43,601 nucleotides of DNA from Planctomycetota bacterium (GTDB taxonomy: Bacteria; Planctomycetota; PLA2; JAEUHO01): assembly GCA_020851795.1 (NCBI GenBank), contig JADZCA010000004.1:1-43601 (forward strand), given 5' to 3'. The position numbers and the translations under genes are program-made. This document shows, one piece after another, positions 14,278-23,619 of this stretch (within the stretch, counting starts at the first letter, position 1; the number at the start of each line of letters is the position of its first letter). The notes below the pieces were generated by a model that worked only from the letters and a program-made list of their open reading frames with translations, searched no databases and was not told the DNA's origin.

Positions 14278-16053
14278 TCACGCGCCGACGGGAGGCAGTT
14301 CGCCTTCCCGCGGCAGGGGGACGGAGACGGTGAACGTGCTGCCCGCACCCGGTCGGCTCACGACGTCGATCGCGCCGCCGTGGAGGTTGACCGAGTGCTT
14401 GACGATGGCGAGGCCCAGCCCGGTGCCGCCCTTGGCGCGCGAACGCGCCTTGTCCACGCGGTAGAAGCGCTCGAAGATGCGCTCGAGGTGCTCGGGAGCG
14501 ATCCCGATGCCGCTGTCGGCGACCGTCAGGACCGCGCGCCCGGCGTCCACTGCGAGCCCCACGCGCACCCAGCCGCCCGCCGGGGTGTACGTCACGGCGT
14601 TGACGACGAGGTTGTCCACGAGACGTCGCAGCGCCTCCGGGTCGCCCAGCACGCGCACGGGCCCGTCGGCGTGCACCTCGAGCGCGAGCTGGCCGTCGCG
14701 TGCCCGGCCGGCGACGGCCTCGCACGACTGGCGCACCACGAGCGCGAAGTCCACGGGCACGCGCTCGATCGTCTCGGGGGCCGACTCGAGGCGGGAGAGC
14801 GTGAGCAGGTCGTCCACGAGCGCGCGCAGGCGGTCGGCGTGGCGGGCGATCGTCCCGACGAACCGCGGCGCCGCCTCGGCGTCGGCGAGCCCACCCTCGG
14901 CGAGCGTCTCGGCCGCGCCCGCGATCGCGGCGAGCGGCGTGCGCAGCTCGTGCGAGACGTTGGCGACGAAGTCGGTGCGCATGCGCTCGAGGCGGCGCAG
15001 CGTCGAGACGTCGCCGAGCAGGAGGATCGCGCCACGGGCCCCGCCCTCGACCGGTGCCGCGTGGACGCGCAGCAGCCGCCGCGGGGGGCCGTCCTGCACG
15101 AGGTCCTCCTCGGCCGGGTCCTGTCCTCGCAGCGCGTCCCGCACCAGCGCGAGCAGGCGCGGGTCGCGCACGAAGTGGTGCAGCGGCCGCCCCTCGACGG
15201 CCTCCCCGTCGGGCACGCGCAGCAGCGCGCGGCCGGAGCGGTTGACGAACCCGACCCGCTCCTCGCGGTCGATCGAGAGGACGCCCTCGGTCATGTCGTC
15301 GAGCACGGCCTGCAGGCGCGCTCCCTCGGTGCGCACGCGGTCCACGTCGGCCTGCAGACGGTCGGCGGTCGCGTTGAATGCCGACGACAGGCCCCGGAGG
15401 AAGTCGGGCCCCCGCACCGGCACCCGCGCCGCGAGGTCGCCGCCCTGCAGGGACGCGAGCGCGCGTGCGACGGCGCGGACGCCCGCCGCCGTCGGCGCGA
15501 GCAAGAGCCCCGCGAGCGCCGCGGCCGCCACGACCGCCAGCAGGCCGGCGACCCACGGGAAGCGCGACTCCTCGTCGGCGAACGCCTCGACCGCCTCGAG
15601 GTCGAGCGCGGCGCGCGCGACGGCGCGCGAGCCCGGGACCCGCACCGCCGCGTAGCGCAGCCCGCGGTTGACCGAGCCCGAGGTGCGCGAGGAGAGCGAC
15701 TCCCCGCGCTCGAGCGCCTCGACGACCTCGGGACGCCGCGCGTGGTTCTCCATCGCGCGCACGTCGGCCACCGCGCTGTCGGCGAGGACGGCGCCGTCCT
15801 CGCCGATCACCGTGAACCGCAGGCCGGCCCGGCGGCCGGCCTCCTTCATGCGGGCGTCGAGGTCCGCAGCACCCAGGCCTCCCCCCGGGAGCGCCCAAGC
15901 GAGCGCGTGCGCCGCGCGCGCGAGGTCCTTGTCGATCTGGCGGTGGGCGGCGTCGCGGTGCTCGGGGGCCCGCACCGCCCAGTAGACGACGAGCCCCAGC
16001 GCGACGAGGAGGCCGCCGACCAGCCCGGCTCGGATGGACCACGGGACGCGCAC
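14278..16053 (-). CDS. phoR: Phosphate regulon sensor histidine kinase PhoR
   Basis: A 591-residue membrane histidine kinase. Transmembrane segments at about residues 11-28 and 167-188 bracket a periplasmic sensor region, then a HAMP-like stretch (about 190-240), a PAS domain (about 245-350), the dimerisation box VSHELRTPL with phospho-acceptor His368, and the ATPase: N-box around RLVDNLVVNAVTY (478-490), G1 ADSGIGI and G2 GGTGLGLAIVKH (from 542). All catalytic motifs are intact. The GTG at 16053 has GGAGG four bases upstream. It follows phoB by 19 bases and precedes phoU by nine, so the three are one transcription unit. The large periplasmic loop is longer than in enterobacterial PhoR and resembles the Gram-positive/PhoR-extended type. 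Confidence 0.92.
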   Translation of the reverse strand: MRVPWSIRAGLVGGLLVALGLVVYWAVRAPEHRDAAHRQIDKDLARAAHALAWALPGGGLGAADLDARMKEAGRRAGLRFTVIGEDGAVLADSAVADVRAMENHARRPEVVEALERGESLSSRTSGSVNRGLRYAAVRVPGSRAVARAALDLEAVEAFADEESRFPWVAGLLAVVAAAALAGLLLAPTAAGVRAVARALASLQGGDLAARVPVRGPDFLRGLSSAFNATADRLQADVDRVRTEGARLQAVLDDMTEGVLSIDREERVGFVNRSGRALLRVPDGEAVEGRPLHHFVRDPRLLALVRDALRGQDPAEEDLVQDGPPRRLLRVHAAPVEGGARGAILLLGDVSTLRRLERMRTDFVANVSHELRTPLAAIAGAAETLAEGGLADAEAAPRFVGTIARHADRLRALVDDLLTLSRLESAPETIERVPVDFALVVRQSCEAVAGRARDGQLALEVHADGPVRVLGDPEALRRLVDNLVVNAVTYTPAGGWVRVGLAVDAGRAVLTVADSGIGIAPEHLERIFERFYRVDKARSRAKGGTGLGLAIVKHSVNLHGGAIDVVSRPGAGSTFTVSVPLPREGELPPVGA

Positions 16054-16072
16054 GATCCCTCCTCGCCCGCGC

Positions 16073-16807
16073 CTAGCGCTCGGCGAACTTGTAGCCGACG
16101 CCGCGGACCGTCACGATCCGGGCGCCGTAGTCGTCGAGCTTCTTGCGCAGCGTCGCGACGTGGACGTCGATGTTGCGGTCGATCACGACCACGTCGGTCC
16201 CGACCGCGCGGTCGAGGAGCTGTGCGCGGGAGAACACGCGGCCGCGGTTGCGGACGAGATGGTGGAGCAGGCGGAGCTCGGTGGGCGTGCAGCCGACGTC
16301 CACCCCGCGCAGGCGCACCTCGTGCTTGGCGGGGTCCACCTCGAGGTCGTCGGCCCGCACGACCTTGCCCGCCGGGTCCGACGACGCCGCGGTCCGCCGC
16401 AGCACCGCGCGGACGCGCGCCACGAGCTCCTTCATGCCGAAGGGCTTCTTGACGTAGTCGTCGGCGCCGACCGACAGCCCCACGACCGCGTCGCTCTCCT
16501 CCGCCCGCGCCGTCACCATCACGATCGGGATCTCGGCGGTGGCGTCGCTCGCCCGGAGCCGGCGGCACACCTCGAGCCCGTCAAGCCCCGGCATCATCAG
16601 GTCGAGGAGGACGAGGTCGGGGCGCTCGTCGCGCGCCAGCGCGAGGGCCTTCTCCCCGGACTCGGCACGGACGGGCTTGAACCCCTCCTTGCGCAGGTTG
16701 TAGACGACGAGGTCGAGGAGGTCGGGCTCGTCCTCGACGACGAGGATCTTGTGGCCGGCGCGCGCAGGCGTGGGCGCCGGCGGCGGGGTCGTCGGGGCGT
16801 TGCTCAT
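16073..16807 (-). CDS. phoB: Phosphate regulon response regulator PhoB
   Basis: An OmpR/PhoB-family regulator of 244 residues: receiver domain with acidic pair Glu25-Asp26, phospho-acceptor Asp69 in VLLDLMMPGLDG, the conserved Thr in MVTAR and Lys121 in YVKKPF; then a winged-helix DNA-binding domain (TPTELRLLHHLVRNRGRVFSR and the final TVRGVGYKFAE). A Pro/Thr-rich stretch of about 17 residues precedes the receiver. The ATG at 16807 is preferred to a TTG at 16852. Neither has a visible Shine-Dalgarno. It is separated from pstB by 190 bases holding a repeat, so it probably has its own promoter. Assignment to PhoB rests on the pst/phoR/phoU context. Confidence 0.92.
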   Translation of the reverse strand: MSNAPTTPPPAPTPARAGHKILVVEDEPDLLDLVVYNLRKEGFKPVRAESGEKALALARDERPDLVLLDLMMPGLDGLEVCRRLRASDATAEIPIVMVTARAEESDAVVGLSVGADDYVKKPFGMKELVARVRAVLRRTAASSDPAGKVVRADDLEVDPAKHEVRLRGVDVGCTPTELRLLHHLVRNRGRVFSRAQLLDRAVGTDVVVIDRNIDVHVATLRKKLDDYGARIVTVRGVGYKFAER

Positions 16808-16860
16808 GGGGAGGTCCGTGCCCGTCGGAGAAGGGATCGTCGTGGTCCGCAAGGGTAGCC

Positions 16861-17045
16861 GCTCCTAGGAGTCTGTCTGAGGAAGGCCCGTCGCGAGACC
16901 GAATCGGCCGAAGCGAGACGCACCGCGCAGCCCGAGAGGCCCGGAGGCGGGTTCCTGACCCGCTGAGGAGCCTCGAGGGCGAGCACGTGCGTCGCAGCGA
17001 GAGACGGTTCGGTCGCAGCAGGGCATGACGAGGACGGGCTCCTAG
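16861..17045. repeat. Repeat family B copy 1, bracketed by GCTCCTAG
   Basis: Between phoB and pstB. The part 16881-16971 is clearly related to 39563-39655: both contain CCCGTCGCGAG near one end and the palindromic GGCGGGTTCCTGACCCGC (here 16946-16963) followed by AGGAG. The octamer GCTCCTAG occurs at 16861-16868 and again at 17038-17045, where it includes the pstB stop codon, and could be a target duplication around a 169-bp insertion. No terminal inverted repeats are apparent. Confidence 0.5.
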
Positions 17046-17863
17046 CCGTAGCGCCCGGTGATGTACGCCTCGGTCTCGGAGAACCGGGGGCGCTCGAAGA
17101 TCTGCGTGGTCTCCCCCACCTCGACGAGGCGGCCGAGGTACATGAACGCCGTCACGTCGGCCACCCGGGCCGCCTGCTGCATGTTGTGGGTGACGATGAC
17201 GACGGTGAACTCGCGCTTGAGGTCCACGATGAGGTCCTCGATGCGGGACGTCGCGATGGGGTCGAGCGCCGAGCACGGCTCGTCCATCAGCAGGACCTCG
17301 GGTCGCGTGGCGATCGCCCGCGCGATGCAGAGGCGCTGTTGCTGGCCACCCGAGAGCTCGAGCGCGCTCTTGTGGATGCGGTCCTTCACCTCGTCCCAGA
17401 GCGCCGAACCTCGCAGGCTGCGCTCGACCGCCTCGTCGAGGACGGCCTTGCGCTTCTCGCCGTCGACGCGGAGGCCGAAGACCACGTTCTCGTAGATCGA
17501 CTTGGGGAAGGGGTTCTGCTTCTGGAAGACCATCGACATGCGCTTGCGCAGCGAGATGACGTCCACGCCCCGGCGGTAGACGCTGTCGCCGCGGAGGCGG
17601 ACGTCTCCCCCCGTGCGGAGGTTGTCGATCAGGTCGTTGAGGCGGTTGAGCGAGCGGAGCAGCGTGGACTTGCCGCACCCCGACGGGCCGATGAGCGCCG
17701 TGACCTGGCGCTCCCCGATCGTCATCGAGACGTCCTTGAGCGCGTGGGTCGGACCGTACCAGAGGTTGAAGTGGTCCACCTCGAGGACCGTGGCGGCACC
17801 ACCCGGAGGCCGCGGCGGCGAGACCTCGGGAGCCGAGGGGAGCGAGTCAGGCAGGGCGGTCAT
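17042..17863 (-). CDS. pstB: Phosphate ABC transporter ATP-binding protein PstB
   Basis: A 273-residue ABC ATPase that powers high-affinity phosphate import. Walker [10 protein letters not shown] at residues 59-67, Q-loop [17 protein letters not shown] (typical of PstB), signature LSGGQQQR from 170, Walker [14 protein letters not shown] around 190-202 and the His switch VTHNMQQA. The N-terminal 25 residues are a Pro-rich extension not found in E. coli PstB. It overlaps the end of pstA by four bases (ATGA), so translation is coupled. Identification is firm. Confidence 0.97.
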   Translation of the reverse strand: MTALPDSLPSAPEVSPPRPPGGAATVLEVDHFNLWYGPTHALKDVSMTIGERQVTALIGPSGCGKSTLLRSLNRLNDLIDNLRTGGDVRLRGDSVYRRGVDVISLRKRMSMVFQKQNPFPKSIYENVVFGLRVDGEKRKAVLDEAVERSLRGSALWDEVKDRIHKSALELSGGQQQRLCIARAIATRPEVLLMDEPCSALDPIATSRIEDLIVDLKREFTVVIVTHNMQQAARVADVTAFMYLGRLVEVGETTQIFERPRFSETEAYITGRYG

Positions 17864-19560
17864 CCGAAGACTCCCGTGCGGAACTTCTTCCTCAGCCGGT
17901 TGCGCAACGTGATCGCCCCGAGGTTGAGCAGCAGCACGAGCCCCAGGAGCACGAGGGTCGTGCTGTAGACCAGAGGCGTCGAGGCGTCCACGTTCGGGGA
18001 CTGGAAGCCGGTGTCGTAGATGTGGAAGCCGAGGTGCATGAACTTGCGCTCAGGGTGCAGGAACGGCGCTTCGCCGTCGAGCGGGAGGTCCTCGGCGAGC
18101 TTGATGACGCCCGTGAGCATCAGCGGCGCGACCTCGCCGGCCCCGCGTGCCATGGCGAGGATCGTCCCCGTCAGGATGCCGGGGCTCGCGTACGGGAGGA
18201 CCACACGGCGGATCGTCTGCCACTTGGAGGCTCCGCAGGCGATCGCGGCCTCCCGCAGCGACCTCGGCACCGCCGCGAGCGCCTCCTCGGTCGAGACGAT
18301 GACGACCGGCACGGTCAGCAGCGCGAGCGTCAACGACGCCCAGAGGATCCCGCCGCCGCCGAACGTCGGGGTCGGCAGCCGCTGCTCGAAGAACGTGCGG
18401 TCCACCCACCCACCCACGAGGTAGCAGAAGAAGCCGAGGCCGAAGACACCGAACACGATGCTCGGCACGCCGGCGAGGTTGTTGACCGCGACACGGACCG
18501 CCGAGATGGCCCAGCCCTGCTTGGCGTACTCGCGCAGGTAGAGGGCCGCGAGCACGCCGAACGGCACGACGAAGATCGTCATGATCAACGTCATGAGGAT
18601 GGTGCCGTAGATGGCAGGCCAGATCCCGCCGTCCATGTTCGCCTCGCGCGGCGGCTGGGACAGGAACCGCCAGAAGCGCGCCACGCAGAGGCCGACGCGA
18701 CCGACGAACGAGAGCTCGTTGACGGCGTCGATCCGCAGCACCTGCGAGATCGCCACCGGGCGCGGCCACGGGTCCCCGGCGCCGTCCTCGAGCAGGACCA
18801 GGTGGCGACGGTCCTCCTTGAGGACGGCCCCGACCTTCTGCAGCAGCCCCTGCTGCCGCTCCTGCAGCGTCGCCTCCTCGCGGTCGAGCTCCGCCTTGCG
18901 CACGGCGAAGGCCGGGTCGTCCGGCTCGACGGTGCGCGCGAGCCACCGGCGACGGTCGTTCACGTCGTCGACCGCGCGGCTGACGGTGTCGATCTCGCCC
19001 TCCTGCAGCTCGAGCCGGGACGCCCGCCGCTCGGCGGCCTCGACGATCCCGCGCTCGAGGGCCGCGAGGGCGCCCTTCCCCTCGGCGACGACCTTCTGCA
19101 CGCGGCGCCCGTCGACGACGTCGGCCTCCAGCACCTGGCGGACGCGACCGTACGCGGGCCCGTGCTCCATCCGCTCGAACGAGAGGAGGTCCTCGGGGAC
19201 CGACGTCGACTTCACGTCGGCGGCGACGATCCAGCGGAAGTCGTTGCCCCCGTACTTCTCCCGGTTGCCGACCCGGACGAAGACCTCCTCCTGCTCGCGG
19301 CTGTCCAGCCCGACCCGGCGCACCTCGCGCCGGATCTCCTCGCCCACGACGACGGACCCGTCCTTCATCTCGTAGCGGACGAGGCGCCGGGGCCAGAACG
19401 TGCGCAGACCGTTGAACACCACGATCCCCACGATGCCGACGACCATGAGGAGCAGCACGGCGGTCACCGCACGGGTCGTCCAGATCCACGGGTGCCCGTC
19501 GCGGAAGAAGCGCCCGTAGGGCGACGGAGGCAGGGGCGGGAGCTTGGAGGCGTCAGCCAC
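17860..19560 (-). CDS. pstA: Phosphate ABC permease PstA, long form
   Basis: Permease subunit of the Pst phosphate importer, 566 residues against about 300 in E. coli. The extra length is N-terminal: a first membrane segment near residues 32-52 and then about 230 residues of periplasmic, partly coiled-coil sequence (for example [20 protein letters not shown] and [15 protein letters not shown]). The permease core follows, with [39 protein letters not shown] and the coupling helix [20 protein letters not shown]. Such long PstA forms are known in several phyla, always with a long PstC. The start is the GTG at 19560, four bases after the pstC stop. It overlaps pstB by four bases. Confidence 0.93.
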   Translation of the reverse strand: MADASKLPPLPPSPYGRFFRDGHPWIWTTRAVTAVLLLMVVGIVGIVVFNGLRTFWPRRLVRYEMKDGSVVVGEEIRREVRRVGLDSREQEEVFVRVGNREKYGGNDFRWIVAADVKSTSVPEDLLSFERMEHGPAYGRVRQVLEADVVDGRRVQKVVAEGKGALAALERGIVEAAERRASRLELQEGEIDTVSRAVDDVNDRRRWLARTVEPDDPAFAVRKAELDREEATLQERQQGLLQKVGAVLKEDRRHLVLLEDGAGDPWPRPVAISQVLRIDAVNELSFVGRVGLCVARFWRFLSQPPREANMDGGIWPAIYGTILMTLIMTIFVVPFGVLAALYLREYAKQGWAISAVRVAVNNLAGVPSIVFGVFGLGFFCYLVGGWVDRTFFEQRLPTPTFGGGGILWASLTLALLTVPVVIVSTEEALAAVPRSLREAAIACGASKWQTIRRVVLPYASPGILTGTILAMARGAGEVAPLMLTGVIKLAEDLPLDGEAPFLHPERKFMHLGFHIYDTGFQSPNVDASTPLVYSTTLVLLGLVLLLNLGAITLRNRLRKKFRTGVFG

Positions 19561-19564
19561 GGCG

Positions 19565-22252
19565 TCACAGCCCCTTGAAGCGCTTGCGGAAGCGGATGCG
19601 GACGACCTCCGCCACCGTGTTGAGGACGAACGTCAGCGCGAACAGCAGGAGCCCCGCCAGGAAGAGGACCCGGTAGAGCGTGCCCCCGACCGGCGCCTCG
19701 GGCAGCTCGGTCGCGATGTTGACCGAGAGCGTGCGGAAGCCGTTGAAGATCGACCAGTCCATGATCGGCGTCCCGCCGGCCGCCATGAGGACGATCATCG
19801 TCTCGCCCACGGCCCGCCCGAACCCGATCATCGAGGCGGAGAAGATCCCGGGCACCGCCGCAGGGAGCACCACGCGCGTCGCCGCCTGCCACGGGCTCGC
19901 GCCGCAGCCGAGGGCAGCGGACCGCAGCGAGTCGGGGATCGCCGAGAGCGCGTCCTCGGCGATCGTGTAGATGATGGGGATCACCGCGAACCCCATCGCG
20001 ATGCCGACGACCAGGCTGTTGCTCTGCTCGTAGCGCATCCCCTTGCGTGGGTCGTCCGAGCCCACGAGGAACCACCGGAAGTCTCCCCCGAACACGACGT
20101 CACGGACCACCGGGCCGAGCAGGGCGAGGAGGACGCCCGGCAGCACCACGTAGGCGCTCGTCTTCGCCGCGACCGACGCGAGCCGCGGCAGCCGGTCCAG
20201 GAAGGGCAGCCGGAACCGCCGTGGCAGCGTGAAGACACCCACGCTCGAGCCGACGAGGAAGAGGCCGACCTGGAGGAGGCCGAGCCCGTCCGCCGCGCCC
20301 TTCGGCTCGGAGAGCCAGCGGCGGAAGTCCGCGAGGACCCTGCCGTCGGCGAGGCGGACCTCGAAGAGGCGCGCCTCCACCCACGGGGAGAGCACCGAGC
20401 AGGCCCACCCGAGCGCGGCCATGAGGACGGCCGCAATCAGGAGGCGGGTCGCCGACCCGACCCCGTTGCGGACGTGGGACGGGACCAGGTACCACACGCC
20501 GCCGGCGGCGAACCCGACCAGCAGGATGCCGAGCATCGCCGCGAACACGCCCGGGACGATCCCCTCCATCGTCGGCGCGAGCAGCCGCGCGGCGACGAAT
20601 CCCAGCACGACGCTGGGGAGGCTCGCCATCACCTCGACCCCGGGCTTGACGACCGCCCGGACCCGCGGGTGCATGAACTGCGACGTGTACAGCGCGCCGA
20701 GCAGGGCGAGCGGGAGCGCGAACAGCAGCGCGTAGATCGTCGCCTTGACGGTGCCGAACAGCAGCGGCCGCAGCGAGAGCTTCGGCTCCGCCTCGTCGGT
20801 GCCCGCCGAGCTCTCGTACTTGTACTGCGGCTCGGCGTACCCCTCGTAGTGGACCTCGCCGAACAGTGCGCGGGCGTTCGTCTCGGGATGGGGCGCGTCC
20901 ACGTCGAAGGCCCGGTACACGCCGCCCGGTCCCACGACGAGGAGCCCGTCGTCCTTCGGCCCGACGCCGACCGCGACGACCGCGCCGCGGAACGCGTCCC
21001 CCCGAGCGAGCACCCGCCGATTGGTGGGGTACGCCGCCGTCACGGTCCCGTCCGCGTGGCCCAGGTAGAACGTGCGCCGGGTCGGGCACGCGGCCACGAG
21101 CACGGCCGGCGAACGGAAGGCGTCGAACGCATGGAGCCGCGCGATGCGCGCGCGGTCTCCCGGGTCGTCCCTGCCGCCCGCCTCGTCGGTGTCGAGCGGG
21201 ACCACGCTCCAGACGTCCACCCGTCCGCGGTCGTCGGCGAGGACGATCGAGCGGTCCCCGATCACGAAGCCCATCGCCGTCAGGCGGCTCCCGTCGCCGG
21301 GCAGCGTGAGGCGGGTCTCGCGTCTCACCGCCGGCCGCGCGGTGAGGTCCACGCGCTGCAGCGCGCCGTCCCTCGAGGCGAACCAAGCGGTCCGTCGCTC
21401 CTCGTCCACGGCCGTGGCGAACAGCCCCGCCGGCACCGCCGGGCCGGTCTCGGCGACGGTCTCGAGGCGGAAGCGGGAAGCCCCGGCGGCCTCGCCTCCG
21501 TCCACCGTCTCGCGGAGGACGTGCGCCCTCCCGTCGGCGGTCACCGCCGACGCGACGCCGTCCCCCTCGTGGCTCGCGTAGGACACCGCGACCACGGGAC
21601 CCGAGCCCGTGGGCAGCGCCACGTCGCCGACGACCGTCACGCGCCCGCGCACGCGCAGCAGCGTCCCGCCCGTCCGCCGCTGCACCACCGTAGGTCCCAC
21701 CGCGCGGATCTCGCCGGGGCGGAGCGTGGGGCGCAGCGCGTCGCCCTCGGCCCCGATCACGTACTCGCTCTCGAACCGGACTTGGAGGAAGGCGACCCGC
21801 CCGTCGGCCGTCCCGAGGGCCACGTCGCCCGTGCGGACGCTTCGCGACGCCGCGGTGACCCGCGCGCCCTCGAGCGCGGGGACGGGGACACGCTCGATCA
21901 CGTCGGCGGTGTCGGCCCGGAACACGACCACCTCGGGCGCCTCGCCCACGATCGCCGCCACCAACCGGTACTCGTCCACCACCGCGAGGCGGACGTCGCC
22001 CTCGCACGGCACGCGGCCGGCCACCGCCGTCGGCGACAGCTCGGCGCTGCGGAAGAGCGGGAGGACGGTGGCGACGAGGAACGCGAGGATCCCGACGACC
22101 GCAACGATCACGAGCAGGCCGCCCGTCCGCACGACGACACCCGCGGTGGCGTCCGCGACGAGCACGCCGCGGGCCGTCTGGCGCACCGACCGGCCGGCGG
22201 CGGGATCCCGCGGCTGGGCGGTCGGCGACGGTTCGTGGGCGGGATGGGGCAA
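19565..22252 (-). CDS. pstC: Phosphate ABC permease PstC with periplasmic propeller-like domain
   Basis: An 895-residue PstC. Membrane segment 1 (GGLLVIVAVVGILAFLVATV, about residues 43-62) is followed by roughly 350 residues of WD40/propeller-like beta sequence facing the periplasm, with repeated blade-like strands such as GDVALGTADGRVAFLQV and RRTFYLGHADGTVTAAY. The permease part runs from about residue 470 to the end and includes an extra hydrophobic stretch before the coupling helix SAIPDSLRSAALGCGASPWQ. This long form pairs with the long PstA. The start is uncertain: a TTG at 22252 without a good ribosome-binding site, or a GTG about 22 codons later. It is preceded by two hairpins in the pstS-pstC gap. 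Confidence 0.92.
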   Translation of the reverse strand: MPHPAHEPSPTAQPRDPAAGRSVRQTARGVLVADATAGVVVRTGGLLVIVAVVGILAFLVATVLPLFRSAELSPTAVAGRVPCEGDVRLAVVDEYRLVAAIVGEAPEVVVFRADTADVIERVPVPALEGARVTAASRSVRTGDVALGTADGRVAFLQVRFESEYVIGAEGDALRPTLRPGEIRAVGPTVVQRRTGGTLLRVRGRVTVVGDVALPTGSGPVVAVSYASHEGDGVASAVTADGRAHVLRETVDGGEAAGASRFRLETVAETGPAVPAGLFATAVDEERRTAWFASRDGALQRVDLTARPAVRRETRLTLPGDGSRLTAMGFVIGDRSIVLADDRGRVDVWSVVPLDTDEAGGRDDPGDRARIARLHAFDAFRSPAVLVAACPTRRTFYLGHADGTVTAAYPTNRRVLARGDAFRGAVVAVGVGPKDDGLLVVGPGGVYRAFDVDAPHPETNARALFGEVHYEGYAEPQYKYESSAGTDEAEPKLSLRPLLFGTVKATIYALLFALPLALLGALYTSQFMHPRVRAVVKPGVEVMASLPSVVLGFVAARLLAPTMEGIVPGVFAAMLGILLVGFAAGGVWYLVPSHVRNGVGSATRLLIAAVLMAALGWACSVLSPWVEARLFEVRLADGRVLADFRRWLSEPKGAADGLGLLQVGLFLVGSSVGVFTLPRRFRLPFLDRLPRLASVAAKTSAYVVLPGVLLALLGPVVRDVVFGGDFRWFLVGSDDPRKGMRYEQSNSLVVGIAMGFAVIPIIYTIAEDALSAIPDSLRSAALGCGASPWQAATRVVLPAAVPGIFSASMIGFGRAVGETMIVLMAAGGTPIMDWSIFNGFRTLSVNIATELPEAPVGGTLYRVLFLAGLLLFALTFVLNTVAEVVRIRFRKRFKGL

Positions 22253-22312
22253 GGGGGACGTCCGAGAGGGCGGCGTGGCGGCCCGTCGTGTGGTGTCGGG
22301 GACGGGAACGAA

Positions 22313-22390
22313 CCGGGCGGGTCGCGCGCCGTGCGCGGCCCGCCCCGGGGGAGACCTGAGCGGCCGGGCCGGGCGACGCCCGGCCCGGCC
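22313..22390 (-). promoter_or_regulatory. Two hairpins between pstS and pstC
   Basis: The inverted repeat at 22362-22390 has perfect 14-bp arms GGCCGGGCCGGGCG / CGCCCGGCCCGGCC around one base. A second at about 22315-22345 pairs GGGCGGGTCGCGC with GCGCGGCCCGCCC, with one wobble. Neither is followed by a T run. Placed right after the binding-protein gene of an ABC operon, they probably stabilise the pstS message or attenuate read-through so that more PstS than permease is made. Confidence 0.6.
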
Positions 22391-22400
22391 CGCCCCACGG

Positions 22401-23375
22401 TCAGTTCAGCTTCGCCCGCTCCTCGGCGACGATCTTCGCCGTGAGCGGCACGTAGCCGTCCTTCTCGACGACAGCCTGACCCTCCTGCGACAGCACGTAG
22501 TGGAGGAACTCGCGGACCAGCGGCTGGAGCGGCTGGCCGGGGGCCTTGTTCACGTAGACGAAGAGCGCGCGCGAGATCGGGTAGGCGCCCGAGTAGACGT
22601 TCTCCGCGTCCGCCGCGTGGGCCTTGCCGTCCTTGCCCACGATCGGCACCGCGCGGACGCCAGCGGTCTTGTAGCCGATCCCGCTGTAGCCGCAGCCGCC
22701 ACGGTCGCCCGTCACGCCTTGGACCACGGCGGCGGAACCCGGCTGCTCCTTGACCGTGGGCTTGTAGTCGCCCTTGGCGAGGACGTGCTCCTTGAAGTAC
22801 CCGTAGGTGCCGGAGGCGCTGTTGCGCCCGTAGAGCGAGATCGGCAACGAGGCCCAGTCGCCCGTCAGACCCAGCTGTCCCCACGTCGAGAGGTCGGCCG
22901 GCGCGCCGCCCTTGCGGGTCGAGGAGAACATCGCGTCCACCTGCGCCATCGTGAGCTGCGGGACGGGGTTGTCCTTGTTGACGTAGACGGCGAGCGCGTC
23001 GAGGGCGACGCGGATGGCGGTCGGCTTGTACCCGAACTTCTTCTCGAAGGCCTGGATCTCCTCGCCCTTCATCTCGCGCGACATCGGGCCGAGCTGGCTC
23101 GTGCCGGCGATGAGCGCGGGCGGGGCCGTCGAGGAGCCCTTGCCCTCGATCTGCGGGTTGACGTTGGGGTAGAGGGTCGTGAACCCCTCCGCCCAGAAGG
23201 TCATGAGGTTGTTGAGCGTGTCCGAGCCGACGCTCACGAGGTTGCCGGACACGCCGCCGGCGGTCTGGTAGGCCGGGATGCCGGCGTCGACACCACCGCG
23301 CGCGTCGCGCGACGGGACACCGACGAGAGCGGCGAGGGCCGCCGCGGCCGCGATCGAGACGAGTCGCTTCTGCAC
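22401..23375 (-). CDS. pstS: Periplasmic phosphate-binding protein PstS
   Basis: The 324-residue phosphate-capturing protein of the Pst system. A signal peptide (about residues 1-26, [20 protein letters not shown]) is followed by the PstS fold: [17 protein letters not shown], the phosphate-binding [35 protein letters not shown] and [17 protein letters not shown], all in the expected order. No lipobox, so it is soluble periplasmic. The GTG at 23375 is supported by GGAGG five bases upstream and by the signal peptide. A candidate PHO box lies just upstream. Identification is firm. Confidence 0.96.
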   Translation of the reverse strand: MQKRLVSIAAAAALAALVGVPSRDARGGVDAGIPAYQTAGGVSGNLVSVGSDTLNNLMTFWAEGFTTLYPNVNPQIEGKGSSTAPPALIAGTSQLGPMSREMKGEEIQAFEKKFGYKPTAIRVALDALAVYVNKDNPVPQLTMAQVDAMFSSTRKGGAPADLSTWGQLGLTGDWASLPISLYGRNSASGTYGYFKEHVLAKGDYKPTVKEQPGSAAVVQGVTGDRGGCGYSGIGYKTAGVRAVPIVGKDGKAHAADAENVYSGAYPISRALFVYVNKAPGQPLQPLVREFLHYVLSQEGQAVVEKDGYVPLTAKIVAEERAKLN

Positions 23376-23419
23376 TGGATCCTCCGTGGACGGGATGGTC
23401 GTGTGCGGAGGATCGACGG

Positions 23420-23441
23420 CGACCGACAAGCCTTTGTAAAG
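23420..23441 (-). promoter_or_regulatory. Candidate PHO box upstream of pstS
   Basis: On the minus strand CTTTACAAAGGCTTGTCG gives two 7-mers, CTTTACA and CTTGTCG, spaced 11 bases apart like the direct repeats of PHO boxes (CTGTCAT-type). It lies about 45 bases before the GTG of pstS, in the most AT-rich patch nearby. The match to the consensus is modest. Confidence 0.35.
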
Positions 23442-23545
23442 ATCACGAGAACTTAGGCGTCGTCGACGCGTGCCGTCGCAACTCGTTTCCAGACAGATGG
23501 TTGCGTCCGAGACGGTCGCGAGAGGACGGGCGCCGGAACGGCGAA

Positions 23546-23587
23546 GGGCCGGACGGCGCCCTCGGTGAGAGGGACGCCGCCCGGCCC
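23546..23587 (-). terminator. Imperfect hairpin after the YHS-like lipoprotein gene
   Basis: Arms GGGCCGGACGGCGCCCT (23546-23562) and AGGGACGCCGCCCGGCCC (23570-23587) pair with one wobble or mismatch and one bulge. It lies downstream of the minus-strand gene ending at 23620, separating it from pstS. The tail on the minus strand (TTCGCCGTT) is only weakly T-rich. Confidence 0.55.
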
Positions 23588-23619
23588 GTGAGCCGCGCGG
23601 ACGGGGATGCCGGAGCCGG

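Noticed and set aside
12736..16452. 1238-codon plus-strand frame over pit and phoUR
   Set aside because: It is antisense to phoU, phoR and part of phoB, whose conserved motifs are unambiguous.
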